Assembly (NCBI GenBank): GCA_910586275.1 | Contig: CAJUIM010000017.1 | Coordinates: forward strand, 1-38,746 | From: an uncultured Lachnospiraceae bacterium | Lineage (GTDB): Bacteria > Bacillota > Clostridia > Lachnospirales > Lachnospiraceae | Direction of reading: 5' to 3' | Length of the DNA: 38,746 nucleotides | Shown here: piece after piece, positions 13,608 to 21,692 of the stretch | How positions within the stretch are numbered: the stretch's first letter is position 1 | Layout: the number at the start of each line of letters is the position of its first letter | Notes under the pieces: model-generated | What the model was told of the DNA's origin: nothing | The model's input: only the letters and a program-made list of their open reading frames with translations | Databases searched by the model: none | Program-made: the position numbers and the translations under genes

Positions 13608-14342
13608 ATGATTAAAGAGGCTTTACAGTACATCATCGGGCTTCAGCAGCCAAGGATTGAGGAAATCGGCGGCAAGAACTATTACTTCCACAATGGGAAT
13701 ATCCCTATGCTTGTGGACGGATGCCGGGATTGCGAAGCGGTACAGCTTTCCACGCTTACATCGCTTGTCGATTATATCAAGAACCGCATGGCGGACGATT
13801 TCCCGGACGGTACGACGAAAATGATCGTCCATGTGGCATCGGAAACGGAAGTTAGTCTGCTGACACAGTTTAACGGAGATATGAAGCGTTTGGAGGTTAT
13901 AAGCGTAAAAGCGAGAGTGCCGGCCATCACGCTGAATAAATTTATCGAACAGGAAGCTTTCATCATCCAGATGCAGTCCATGTTTCTTGATACGCCGGAT
14001 AAGGCTATCGTGATGCAAGTTTCCGGAAACGTGGAGGATAAGACCGTGGCAGCATACGGGGATGACGGCGTATCACAGAAAGCGACCATCAAGACCGGGC
14101 TTGCAAACGTGGAGGATGTGATCGTGCCGAATCCCGTTCGGCTGCAGCCGTTCCGTACATTCCATGAGGTAGGGCAGCAGGAAATTGACTTTGTTTTCCG
14201 CATGAAGAACAGCAGCAACGGCGTGGCGTGTGCATTGTTTGAAGCGGACGGCGGAGCATGGAAATTCCGGGCCGTCCATGAGATCGCCGAGTATCTGAAG
14301 GATAAACTGGCAGATGTGGAGAACATCGCCATATTGTCATAG
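13608..14342 (+). CDS. DUF2303-like phage protein, 244 aa
   Basis: An abundant phage family of unknown function. Features are a YYFHNGN motif near residue 24, a central region with many beta strands, and a conserved LQPFRTFHEVGQQEIDFVFR segment near 184. ATG 13608 is preferred over TTG 13602, with GAGG eight nt upstream. Usual neighbours, the terminator-family gene before and SSB after, are present. It is possibly involved in recombination or DNA replication, but this is unproven. Confidence 0.65.
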   Translation: MIKEALQYIIGLQQPRIEEIGGKNYYFHNGNIPMLVDGCRDCEAVQLSTLTSLVDYIKNRMADDFPDGTTKMIVHVASETEVSLLTQFNGDMKRLEVISVKARVPAITLNKFIEQEAFIIQMQSMFLDTPDKAIVMQVSGNVEDKTVAAYGDDGVSQKATIKTGLANVEDVIVPNPVRLQPFRTFHEVGQQEIDFVFRMKNSSNGVACALFEADGGAWKFRAVHEIAEYLKDKLADVENIAILS

Positions 14343-14355
14343 TGACAGCATATCC

Positions 14356-14381
14356 GCCGGGGCCGGCGTTATGGCCCCGGC
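14356..14381. repeat. GC-rich intercistronic stem-loop
   Basis: GCCGGGGCC (14356-14364) and GGCCCCGGC (14373-14381) make a perfect 9-bp stem with 8-nt loop, 14 nt after a stop codon. There is no T tract, so it is more likely an mRNA stabiliser or pause site than a terminator. Confidence 0.5.
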
Positions 14382-14400
14382 GATGTAAAGGATGGTGCAG

Positions 14401-14568
14401 ATGGTTTTTTCAGAAATCAAGGAAAAATTTTTTGTATTAGTGGAGGGCGAGGAAAGGGCGATTATAAGGGATTCCGAAAAACAGGCGGAAAAGACCCGGA
14501 AAAGGCTTTCCAAGTTTTCCGGCGGAAAGAAAATATATGTCTATAAGGCAGAGCAGAAAAACGGATAA
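14401..14568 (+). CDS. Small protein, 55 aa
   Basis: ATG 14401 with AAAGGA upstream; an in-frame ATG at 14392 abuts the ribosome site and is less likely. The product (FSEIKEKFFVLVEGEERAII, then a basic helix and GGKKIYVYKAEQ) looks like a small beta-alpha-beta fold. No family recognised. It is in the SSB transcript. Confidence 0.5.
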   Translation: MVFSEIKEKFFVLVEGEERAIIRDSEKQAEKTRKRLSKFSGGKKIYVYKAEQKNG

Positions 14569-14583
14569 GGGGAGCGAATTGCA

Positions 14584-15012
14584 TTGAATAAATGGATAGG
14601 GAGCGGCCGGCTGATAAAGGATGCGGAAATAAGGTATTTCCCATCATCCGGGAAGCCGTTCGCCACATTTGCGCTTGCCATACCAGACCCATTTGCCCGG
14701 AAAGGAGAGCCAAAAGCGGATTTTATTGATTGCATAGTCTACGACAAGAAGAAAGTGGAATTGATAGAAAAGCACATCCGAAAGGGTACGAAACTGGAAA
14801 TTGTCGGGCGGCTGAAATCCGGCAGCTTTATAAACAGGGATGGGAATCGGTCATATTATAGGCGCATCGTTGTGACCGAACTGGAATTTGCGGAATCACG
14901 GGCAGCAGAGCAGCAAGCGGACATCCAAGCGGAATTAGACAGCATGAGCCTGGAAAGTTATGATTTTATGGATATTCCAGAAGGGGCAGATGGCGAATTG
15001 CCGTTTGCGTGA
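14584..15012 (+). CDS. ssb: Single-stranded DNA-binding protein, 142 aa
   Basis: Binds and protects single-stranded DNA during replication and recruits partners. An OB fold covers residues 1-105: NKWIGSGRLIKDAEIRYF at the start, FIDCIVYDKK in the middle, GTKLEIVGRLKSGSF and RIVVTELEF at the end. The acidic tail ends in ELPFA, close to the DDDIPF tail used for partner binding. The start is TTG 14584 with GGGGAG nine nt upstream. Typical phage SSB length. Confidence 0.92.
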   Translation: MNKWIGSGRLIKDAEIRYFPSSGKPFATFALAIPDPFARKGEPKADFIDCIVYDKKKVELIEKHIRKGTKLEIVGRLKSGSFINRDGNRSYYRRIVVTELEFAESRAAEQQADIQAELDSMSLESYDFMDIPEGADGELPFA

Positions 15013-15024
15013 GGTAGTGCGGAT

Positions 15025-15405
15025 ATGATAATGGATATTGCCAAGAAGATAGAAGAACATTACAGGATAAAGCTGTACAGAATCAATTATATATTTACGC
15101 TTTTGAACAATGCAGATCGTGAAGCGTCCATTCTGTTAGAAAACGAGTGCTGCAAACACACGGCGGCGATGTCGGATGTTTGCGTGGCGTATAACATCAT
15201 AGATGCCGGAAGGAAAAAATCCGGCAAGGATTTTTCAACATCGAAGATTGTCGGCGTGGTGGATGTGTGCTTGCAGAGTAGCAGAGATTCCGGGATTCCG
15301 GCGGAGGAATTGGCGAAGCGCATTGTCGCAAATCTTTTCGGCGTGGAGATCACACGGCAAGAAACGGATATGATAGAAACAGAAACGAGGAACAGGATAC
15401 CATGA
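15025..15405 (+). CDS. Hypothetical protein, 126 aa
   Basis: ATG 15025 has only weak ribosome pairing (GGTAGTGCGG). The protein is helical, with a Cys-Cys pair (LLENECCKHTAAMSDVC) and a central KDFSTSKIVGVVDVC. No family recognised. It overlaps the cytosine methyltransferase start by 4 nt (ATGA), so translation of the two is coupled. Confidence 0.6.
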   Translation: MIMDIAKKIEEHYRIKLYRINYIFTLLNNADREASILLENECCKHTAAMSDVCVAYNIIDAGRKKSGKDFSTSKIVGVVDVCLQSSRDSGIPAEELAKRIVANLFGVEITRQETDMIETETRNRIP

Positions 15406-16340
15406 GCGGATTAAAAGTAAATGACTTCTTCTGCGGATGCGGAGGAATGGGCATTGCGTTCCAAAAAGCCGGGTTTGAAATCGCCGGGGCTTGGGATTAT
15501 GACAAACACGCCGTACAGAGTTACCGGGAAAATGTCGGAAATCACGTCCAGAAAGCGGACATCCGGGAAATGAAATGGAGCGACATTCCGAAGGCTGATG
15601 TGTGGGCTTTTGGATTTCCTTGCCAAGATTTGAGCGTGGCGGGGGGGAAGAAAGGGATGGTTGTCAAGTGCCAAGACTGCGGATGCGTACAGGAGATAGA
15701 GCCGGGGGAATACGATGGAAACAACCGATGCCCGGAGTGCGGCGGAAACAACATCAAGGCGGACAGCCGGAGCGGATGTTTCTTTGAAATGATGCGCTTG
15801 CTTCAAGAAACAGAGGAACACGCCCCGGAGAATATGCCGGCCGTGATAATCGCCGAAAACGTAAAAGGATTAAAGCCGTATCTGAATGTACTGGAAATAG
15901 AGTACAGGAAAAGGGGATACAAGGCATACTATCAGCTTTTCAATTCTAAATACTGGAATGTGGCGCAAAGCCGGGAGCGGTATGCGGTTGTAGGCACAAG
16001 GGAAGCGGAAAACCTTTCTTTTGCATTCCCGGCGGAGCAGCACGAATTTATCCCGAAGCTATCCGGCTTTCTGGATAAAAACGTGGATGCGAAATACTAC
16101 ATAGAGGATTCCAAGGCAAAAACAATCTTGAAACAGGCATTAGAACGCCTTGCAAATCTAGGGAAATGCCACGCAACATTAACGCCTGACCGGGAAAAGA
16201 AAAGGCAGAGGGGGCCAAGGGCAAAGTCGGATGAAGAAGCAATGTTCACGCTAACGGCGCAAGACATCCACGGGGTAATAGTTGCGGATGATTCGGGGGG
16301 GTACTGCGAAGCCGGGAATATGAATTTGACGATGAAATGA
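15402..16340 (+). CDS. Cytosine-C5 DNA methyltransferase, N-terminal part (interrupted)
   Basis: Methylates cytosine C5 in DNA. Motif I DFFCGCGG is at 8-15, the catalytic PCQ at 73-75 (nucleophile Cys74), motif VI ENVKGL at 152-157, and motif VIII QSRERYAVVGTR near 190. A zinc ribbon (CQDC at 90 and CPEC at 110) is inserted after motif IV. The frame closes at 16340, soon after a run of seven G at 16295-16301. One extra G would open a continuation to 16468, and the target domain and motifs IX-X are found downstream. The enzyme as sequenced is therefore probably inactive or needs frame recovery. Confidence 0.85.
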   Translation: MSGLKVNDFFCGCGGMGIAFQKAGFEIAGAWDYDKHAVQSYRENVGNHVQKADIREMKWSDIPKADVWAFGFPCQDLSVAGGKKGMVVKCQDCGCVQEIEPGEYDGNNRCPECGGNNIKADSRSGCFFEMMRLLQETEEHAPENMPAVIIAENVKGLKPYLNVLEIEYRKRGYKAYYQLFNSKYWNVAQSRERYAVVGTREAENLSFAFPAEQHEFIPKLSGFLDKNVDAKYYIEDSKAKTILKQALERLANLGKCHATLTPDREKKRQRGPRAKSDEEAMFTLTAQDIHGVIVADDSGGYCEAGNMNLTMK

Positions 16341-16468
16341 CGAACAGCATCTTCACGGATAAAGATAATTGCGCTTATTGTTGCCAAGCGTCCTATTACA
16401 AGGGGATTTCTCCAAGCAAGATAGGGAAATGGCAGCGCACACATATCATCGAAAGGGTAAAGGAATAA
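16302..16468 (+). pseudogene. Displaced target-domain segment of the C5 methyltransferase
   Basis: In the frame reached by adding one G to the 16295-16301 run, this stretch reads on without stops (EYEFDDEMTNSIFTDKD, then NCAYCCQASYYKGISPSKIG, WQRTHIIERV). It resembles the variable target-recognition segment of phage C5 methyltransferases, and its codon use is phage-like. It has no ribosome site of its own. Confidence 0.5.
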
Positions 16469-16472
16469 TCAG

Positions 16473-16825
16473 ATGGAAAAGCCAAAACTGATAATGTTGG
16501 GGCATCTTGACATCCGGGGCCATGACAGCATAAAGCGAGTATATCATCCCGAAGGGCTATCCCCAACGCTTACAACATCCGGGGGGGTAATAGGCAAGTG
16601 AAAATATTGGACTTGATGAAGTACCGGGTTAGGAAATTAACGCCAAACGAGTACGGGAAACTACAGGGATTCCCGATGGACGGTTGGCATCAAGTAGTAT
16701 CGGACACACAGGCATATAAGCAATTCGGAAATGCCGTAACAGTAACTTTGTTCTGCGAGATCGCAAAATCAATCAAAACCTGTATAGAACAGGGGAAAGG
16801 AGAAAATGATGGTGAGCGCAAATAA
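16473..16825 (+). pseudogene. C5 methyltransferase C-terminal part, motifs IX-X, frameshifted
   Basis: ATG 16473 with AAAGG upstream starts KPKLIMLGHLDIRGHDSIKR then GLSPTLTTSGG, motif IX-like, and stops at 16601. A second frame beginning at 16598 holds KLTPNEYGKLQGFP and QFGNAV, motif X. Adding one G to the seven-G run at 16581-16587 fuses them as SGGGNRQVKILDL, the expected family sequence. The intact form would be a separate small subunit, as in the known two-chain enzyme M.AquI, or a piece of one chain. It overlaps the next gene by 20 nt. Confidence 0.7.
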
Positions 16826-17426
16826 AGCAGCGGATGCGATAAAGAATTTCAACAAGGCACTGAATGATCTTGGGAAAACCGATAGCGAAAAGGAGTGCGA
16901 GAGAATCCGGCGATTTCAAGTATTCGCCGGGAGGTATTTCCCGGAAAGCGCAAAGAAATATATGCTTGAAGGAGGGTTTTTCCGGCAAACGGCATCAACA
17001 CATTACCATTCCGCACATTTTGGAGGGCTTGCAGACCACTCCCACGCAGTAGCGGAAGCACTTTTAGGGTTTACCCGTAAAATGGGGTTGGAATGGGAAA
17101 AAGAGCGAAGCCCCTATCTGGTTGGCTATCTGCATGACATTTGCAAGATGGATGAATATATCTTGAAAGAGGTAGATGGCGCAAGGGCGTATGAGTTTAA
17201 CAAGGACAGGCTTTTGATAGGACACGGCGATAAATCCGCCATCATTGCGGCGATGCTGATTCCCGATCTGACGGATGAAGAAATGCTTTGCATTAGGTAT
17301 CATCACGGTGCATTTGAGTACAGCAAAGACGCATGGAACGCCTACGGACACGCAATCGAAAAGTATCCGAATGTACTTTACACGCACACGGCGGATATGG
17401 CGGCATCGAGGATTAAGGGAGTATGA
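16806..17426 (+). CDS. HD-domain phosphohydrolase, 206 aa
   Basis: Metal-dependent HD superfamily hydrolase. The histidine/aspartate ligands are visible as HSAHFGGLADHSH (68-80), LHD (109-111), GHGDKS near 145, HHG near 172 and a final THTADMA. Family members cleave nucleotides or cyclic nucleotides. In a phage this could be nucleotide pool control or removal of a defence signal, but the substrate cannot be read. AAAGGAG precedes two adjacent ATGs (16806, 16809). Confidence 0.8.
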   Translation: MMVSANKAADAIKNFNKALNDLGKTDSEKECERIRRFQVFAGRYFPESAKKYMLEGGFFRQTASTHYHSAHFGGLADHSHAVAEALLGFTRKMGLEWEKERSPYLVGYLHDICKMDEYILKEVDGARAYEFNKDRLLIGHGDKSAIIAAMLIPDLTDEEMLCIRYHHGAFEYSKDAWNAYGHAIEKYPNVLYTHTADMAASRIKGV

Positions 17427-17430
17427 ATGT

Positions 17431-18243
17431 ATGAATAAATCAAAAATAGAATGGTGCAAATATACATGGAATCCCGTTACGGGATGCAACAACGGATGCC
17501 CGTATTGCTATGCCGCAAAAATAGCACACAGATTCGCCGGGGATGATGCCGAATGCTGTAATTGCTGCATAAGCCCGGATTGCCCCGGAAAGACCGCTGA
17601 AAGGAAATGCCCGGACTTTAGGGAGTACAGGCCGAGCGAAAAGATTCATGTGCTTGACATAAAGCAATATGGATTCTATCCAAAGAAACATTACATTGCT
17701 TTTCCTTATGGATTTGAGCCTACGCTTCATCGGTACAGGCTGCAAGAGCCGGGCAATATCAAAACGCCGTCAACGGTTTTTGTGTGCAGCATGGCGGATT
17801 TGTTCGGCGATATTATCCCGGATGAATGGATTTTTGAGGTTTTCAAGGCGTGTGCAGAGCATCCGCAACACAGGTATATGTTTCTTACCAAGAATCCCAT
17901 GAGGTATTTTTCTTTGATGGAATCCGGGAATCTCCCGAAATCGGAAAATATGTGGTACGGAACGACAATAACAACGGAAACGGACGATTTTTTCTATGAC
18001 GATGGGTACAATTCATTTTTGAGCATTGAGCCTATACAGGGGCCGATTTCGATACCGTTCACGGGGATAAAATGGGTTATCATCGGACAGGAGACAGGGA
18101 ACAGGAAAGAACGCATCAAAGCAATGCCGGAATGGATAAACGGAATACATAAAGCCTGTATATGGGCCGGCATCCCTGTATTCATGAAAGACAACCTTTC
18201 CGGCGTGGTGGAAAATCTGATACAGGAGGATGCAGAAAGATGA
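17431..18243 (+). CDS. Phage Gp37/Gp68 (DUF5131) family protein, 270 aa
   Basis: The N-terminus IEWCKYTWNPVTGCNNGCPYC carries CxxxCxxC at residues 19-26, the radical-SAM-like iron-sulfur pattern. CCNCCISPDCPG near 48 adds another cysteine group. Later parts are typical of the family (FVCSMADLFGDIIPDEWI; FLTKNPMRY; SIEPIQGPI; VIIGQETGN). The biochemical reaction is unproven as far as I know; nucleic-acid modification is a reasonable guess given its methyltransferase neighbours. ATG 17431 has AAGGGAG upstream; a longer open frame lacks support. It overlaps the next gene by 4 nt. Confidence 0.85.
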   Translation: MNKSKIEWCKYTWNPVTGCNNGCPYCYAAKIAHRFAGDDAECCNCCISPDCPGKTAERKCPDFREYRPSEKIHVLDIKQYGFYPKKHYIAFPYGFEPTLHRYRLQEPGNIKTPSTVFVCSMADLFGDIIPDEWIFEVFKACAEHPQHRYMFLTKNPMRYFSLMESGNLPKSENMWYGTTITTETDDFFYDDGYNSFLSIEPIQGPISIPFTGIKWVIIGQETGNRKERIKAMPEWINGIHKACIWAGIPVFMKDNLSGVVENLIQEDAER

Positions 18244-18757
18244 TAGTTGCAAATGTCGCAAACAGCGGAAACGATGAATTTTATACGCCGGATTATGCGA
18301 TTGACCCGATCATGAAATACATACCAGAGGGAAGCCGGATATGGTGTCCTTTCGATACGGCGGAAAGCCTGTTTGTCAAAAGATTTTCGGGGGGTATTTC
18401 GTAACCGCAACACATATTTTCAACGGAGAGGATTTCTTTTTGATAGAGCCGCCGGAATGCGATTACATTATCAGCAATCCGCCGTACAGCTTAAAGGGGG
18501 ATGTGTTGCAAAGGCTTTTTGACATCGGAAAGCCGTTTGCTATGCTTGTGGGAGTGGTGGGGCTTTTTGAGAGCCAAAAACGATTTGAAATGTTCCGGGA
18601 TAACGACTTTGAAATTATGTACATGAATAGGAGGGTTGCATATTTCAAGGATTACGCCGAACAAAAGCCGTCATTAAATCCCCCATTCAGCAGCGTTTAT
18701 GTTTGTCATGGGATATTGCCAAAGCAAATTGTTTTTGAGGAAATCAAGAAAATATAG
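18240..18757 (+). pseudogene. Phage DNA adenine methyltransferase-like gene, frameshifted at poly-G
   Basis: The first frame (18240-18404) reads NVANSGNDEFYTPDYAIDPI and IWCPFDTAESLFVKRF, then stops after SGGIS. The second frame continues with TATHIFNGEDFF, DYIISNPPYS (catalytic NPPY motif) and GKPFAML up to 18757. One extra G in the six-G run at 18389-18394 joins them as KRFSGGYFVTATHIF, the normal order of this small phage methyltransferase family. Intact length would be about 172 residues. It overlaps the preceding gene by 4 nt, so translation starts normally and ends early. Confidence 0.75.
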
Positions 18758-18769
18758 GAGGATGGCGCA

Positions 18770-19192
18770 ATGGTTAGAGAAATCGTAACAGATATTGACT
18801 TTTTGGAAAAGCCGCTTGAAAAGGTGGAATCTGCGGAGGAAGTGAAAGAATTGGCCCGTGATCTACTGGACACGGCAAAGCATCACGGAAAGCGTTGTTT
18901 AGGGCTTTCTGCGAATCAGATAGGCGGCACGAAAAAGGTTGTGGCGGTCAAGATTACGGAAAATGATTTTATCTTGATGATAAATCCGACAATCGTAAAA
19001 AAATCTACACAATGCTATGTAGCAACCGAAGAATGCCTTTCCTTGGAGGGCGCACGGAAAACGATGCGGAATCGGTGGGTGGATGTCATGTACAGGGATT
19101 CCGGCTATCACATCAAGAAAATGCACTGCACCGGGCTTGTGGGGCAGATCGTACAGCATGAGATAGACCATACAAACGGCGTTATCATATAG
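18770..19192 (+). CDS. def: Phage peptide deformylase, 140 aa
   Basis: Removes the N-terminal formyl group from new proteins. All three metal-site motifs are present: GLSANQIG (45-52), EECLSL (87-92, cysteine ligand Cys89) and QHEIDH (129-134, HExxH). Motif 2 has Glu in place of the usual Gly before the cysteine. It is shorter than bacterial enzymes, ending just after motif 3, as phage deformylases do. AGGAGG precedes ATG 18770. It may speed maturation of phage proteins in late infection; deformylases are better known from marine phages. Confidence 0.88.
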   Translation: MVREIVTDIDFLEKPLEKVESAEEVKELARDLLDTAKHHGKRCLGLSANQIGGTKKVVAVKITENDFILMINPTIVKKSTQCYVATEECLSLEGARKTMRNRWVDVMYRDSGYHIKKMHCTGLVGQIVQHEIDHTNGVII

Positions 19193-19202
19193 GGGGTAGG
19201 AT

Positions 19203-19859
19203 ATGGCAATATGGGCCTTTGATTTTGATGGTACGTTGTGCGAAGATAGATTCCCGGAGATCGGGCCGGCAAAGCTACAGGCGATAGAAAAGGCGAAATC
19301 CATAAAGGCGGAGGGAAATATAATCATATTGTGGACTTGCCGGGTAAATGAGCGGCTTGCGGAAGCAGTGGAGTTTTGCCGGGGATATGGGCTTGAATTT
19401 GATTATGTCAATGAGAATGTGCCGGAGAATATCGAAAAATACGGAAATGACTGCAGAAAGGTATATGCGAATCATTATGTGGACGATAGGGCGCAAAACA
19501 TAGAGGGTTACATAAAAGCGGACTATGCACATAAAATCGCTATGGAATACGGCTATGAGCCGCAAAGCAGACAGCTAATAGAGGAATGCGCCGAGTTGAT
19601 ACAGGCGGTAAATAAAGATTGGCGGCTGAATCAGAAAACGGATGCGGAGCAGTCGGCGGCACTGAATGAGGATTTAGAAAAATCTGCTTTTCATGTGTTG
19701 GAGGAATTGGCAGATGTTTCCGTCATGGTTATGCAAATAGCATATCTTAGAGGGGCGGAAGCAGAAAGGAAGCTGGATGCGGAGATAATGCGGAAGCTGC
19801 AAAGGCAGATTCAGCGCATCGCAAGGAAAAGGGGCGGAGGAAATGGGGCAGATAAATAA
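19203..19859 (+). CDS. HAD phosphatase fused to MazG-like NTP pyrophosphohydrolase, 218 aa
   Basis: Two enzymes in one chain. Residues 1-110 are a HAD phosphatase: nucleophile motif DFDGT (7-11), LWTCR (43-47) and VDDRA (93-97). Residues 115-185 are an all-alpha MazG-like domain with EECAE (127-131) and EELAD (167-171), the acidic magnesium ligands. A plausible combined role is hydrolysis of a nucleotide to the monophosphate and then the nucleoside, for pool cleaning or removal of an alarm nucleotide. Substrate unknown. The C-terminus is a basic helix. Confidence 0.85.
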   Translation: MAIWAFDFDGTLCEDRFPEIGPAKLQAIEKAKSIKAEGNIIILWTCRVNERLAEAVEFCRGYGLEFDYVNENVPENIEKYGNDCRKVYANHYVDDRAQNIEGYIKADYAHKIAMEYGYEPQSRQLIEECAELIQAVNKDWRLNQKTDAEQSAALNEDLEKSAFHVLEELADVSVMVMQIAYLRGAEAERKLDAEIMRKLQRQIQRIARKRGGGNGADK

Positions 19860-20025
19860 TATCATAAGCGAAGCGGATATGTTGAAAGGGAATATATGCC
19901 GCATTTGCGTAACGGACAGCGAAAAAGAACTTGCGGAAATGTATCAATGGGCTTCCCGGCGGTTGGCGAATCTTTTCATGTGGAATCTGGAAAGAATCCG
20001 CAATGCCGGGGAATCGGAGAAATAG
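19843..20025 (+). CDS. Small helical protein, 60 aa
   Basis: ATG 19843 has GGAGG eight nt upstream and overlaps the previous gene by 17 nt. The sequence (CRICVTDSEKELAEMYQWAS, RRLANLFMWNLERI) is a CxxC followed by amphipathic helices. Similar small proteins are common in clostridial phage early regions; function unknown. Confidence 0.6.
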   Translation: MGQINNIISEADMLKGNICRICVTDSEKELAEMYQWASRRLANLFMWNLERIRNAGESEK

Positions 20026-20037
20026 GAGGATTAGGGC

Positions 20038-20211
20038 ATGGCAGCAGGCAGATGTGCGGCGGCTTATCATACAGACGAATGGCACGGTTACGGATGCACG
20101 ATCACAGAAGGGGCTTGTATGTTCCTGTACCCGGACAGTAAGAAATGCGCCAAGGAATACGGAGAGGGGCCGGATGCGGAATCAGACGATAACGAGGAAA
20201 GGGATGTATAA
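20038..20211 (+). CDS. Small cysteine-containing phage protein, 57 aa
   Basis: AGGAGG at 20025-20030 and ATG 20038 are well spaced. The sequence contains CAAAYHTDEWHGYGC and GACMFLYPDSKKCAKEYGEG, with four cysteines, then an acidic tail. It recalls a conserved small phage family whose role is unknown. Its stop directly abuts the next start. Confidence 0.6.
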   Translation: MAAGRCAAAYHTDEWHGYGCTITEGACMFLYPDSKKCAKEYGEGPDAESDDNEERDV

Positions 20212-21666
20212 ATGGCAGAGAACAAACATACATTATCAGACTTATACCAGATGCAAAGCCTTTCCTTGGATTCAAAAATCAGCATGACCCGGCGGCGGAT
20301 ACAGGGATGGATTGATGAATTTGGCGAAGATGGTGTATATGTCAGCTTTAGCGGCGGCAAGGACAGCACGGTATTACTGCATCTTGTAAGACAGGATTAC
20401 CCGAATATAAAGGCGGTTTTCATTGATACGGGGTTAGAATATCCAGAGATAAGGCAATTTGTAAGAACATTTTCAAATGTCGATATTCTGATTCCAAAAA
20501 TGAATTTTCGCCAAGTGATAGAAAAATATGGCTATCCATTTATCAGTAAAGAGGTATCGGAAACAGTTGATTATGCAAGGAGATATGTAAAAGCACTTGA
20601 AGCATGGAAAAAAGAAAATGAGCCGATACCAGAAAGTAAAATGCCATACGCCCCACAAATGGCCGACTTGTTAGGGATAGAAAGGAGGGCAAACAAAGAG
20701 AACCCGGAATATCAAAACTTAAAGAATGGGATTATGCCAAAAGAAAATGTACGCTATCAAATACTTTGCGGAACATTCAGACACAAAGAAAAGGGAGAGC
20801 AAACGGACGAAATCTCAAAAATGTATAATAAATCTAAATACAAATTTTTTCTGGATGCCCCGTTTGAAATATCCTCTATGTGCTGCAAAGTGATGAAAAA
20901 ACAGCCAATAAAAGAGTATGCAAAAAAGAATAACAGAAAACCGATTACGGCACAAATGGCATGTGAAAGCAAACTGCGGACACAGCATTGGATAATCAAT
21001 GGATGCAATGGTTTTGAAATGAAAAGCCCGATCAGCAATCCGATGGCCTTTTGGACGGAGCAAGACATTTTACAATACATTTCTGCAAATCGGGAATTGC
21101 TTATTGATTGGAGAATCCGGGAAATCGAAAAGCTGCACGGATGCCCGATCTCTGAAATCATTGATACAAAGACAGGGCTTCCGGCTTTCCCGGTGGATTC
21201 ATTAACGCCGATAGCAAGCGTTTACGGCGATATTGTTGTGGACTATGCAAGTTGCGGACAGATTCCGGGGCAGATAGATTTTTCAGATATGGGATATTTA
21301 GAAAACGAAAGATCATTGAAAACGACAGGATGCAGCCGTACAGGTTGTATGTTCTGCGGATATGGATGCCATCTTGAAAAATCGCCTAACCGATTTGAGA
21401 AAATGAAAATAACACATCCAAAGCAATATGATTACATAATGCGTGGAGGGCATTGGAGGAAATACAGGATATTCAATTTCAAAGGAGAGGAAATTTCACT
21501 TCGGCATTGTACCCATGAACAGATTGAAAGATGGGCGGAAAATAACCGGGAAAATATACGCTTCAAGATTGAAAAGGAAGATTTCTACTTAGATGGCACT
21601 GGACTTGGATATAAAGAGGTAATCGACTGGATAAATGAAAATGGAGGGATGGGAATATTATATTAA
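20212..21666 (+). CDS. PAPS-reductase-like PP-loop protein, 484 aa
   Basis: An adenine nucleotide alpha hydrolase of the phosphoadenosine-phosphosulfate reductase/DndC group. The PP-loop SGGKDST is at 47-53, with IDTGLEYPEI soon after. CCK near 225, CGQ near 340 and CSRTGCMFCGYGC near 373 could bind iron-sulfur or zinc. Such phage proteins often occur beside modification genes, and the DndC branch acts in DNA phosphorothioation; no other dnd gene is seen here, so that role is not claimed. AAAGGG precedes the ATG. It is the last gene before a terminator. Confidence 0.82.
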   Translation: MAENKHTLSDLYQMQSLSLDSKISMTRRRIQGWIDEFGEDGVYVSFSGGKDSTVLLHLVRQDYPNIKAVFIDTGLEYPEIRQFVRTFSNVDILIPKMNFRQVIEKYGYPFISKEVSETVDYARRYVKALEAWKKENEPIPESKMPYAPQMADLLGIERRANKENPEYQNLKNGIMPKENVRYQILCGTFRHKEKGEQTDEISKMYNKSKYKFFLDAPFEISSMCCKVMKKQPIKEYAKKNNRKPITAQMACESKLRTQHWIINGCNGFEMKSPISNPMAFWTEQDILQYISANRELLIDWRIREIEKLHGCPISEIIDTKTGLPAFPVDSLTPIASVYGDIVVDYASCGQIPGQIDFSDMGYLENERSLKTTGCSRTGCMFCGYGCHLEKSPNRFEKMKITHPKQYDYIMRGGHWRKYRIFNFKGEEISLRHCTHEQIERWAENNRENIRFKIEKEDFYLDGTGLGYKEVIDWINENGGMGILY

Positions 21667-21687
21667 AGGGGCTTTCGGCCCCTTTAA
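21663..21687 (+). terminator. Terminator of the early/middle operon
   Basis: TTAAAGGGGC (21663-21672) and GCCCCTTTAA (21678-21687) form a perfect 10-bp stem with loop TTTCG. It begins inside the stop codon of the PP-loop gene. The U tract is inside the stem, so efficiency is uncertain. Confidence 0.6.
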
Positions 21688-21692
21688 TAAAC

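Noticed and set aside
15641..15647. G7 run as a further break in the C5 methyltransferase
   Set aside because: The frame is intact across it and encodes the expected AGGKKG after motif IV.
16806..17426. Cas3-like or CBASS-type HD effector
   Set aside because: A stand-alone 206-aa HD protein in a phage early operon with no helicase, nucleotide cyclase or Cas genes nearby.
20212..21666. Dnd phosphorothioation system
   Set aside because: Only one PP-loop protein is present; no DndA, B, D or E partners are seen, so a Dnd system is not supported.
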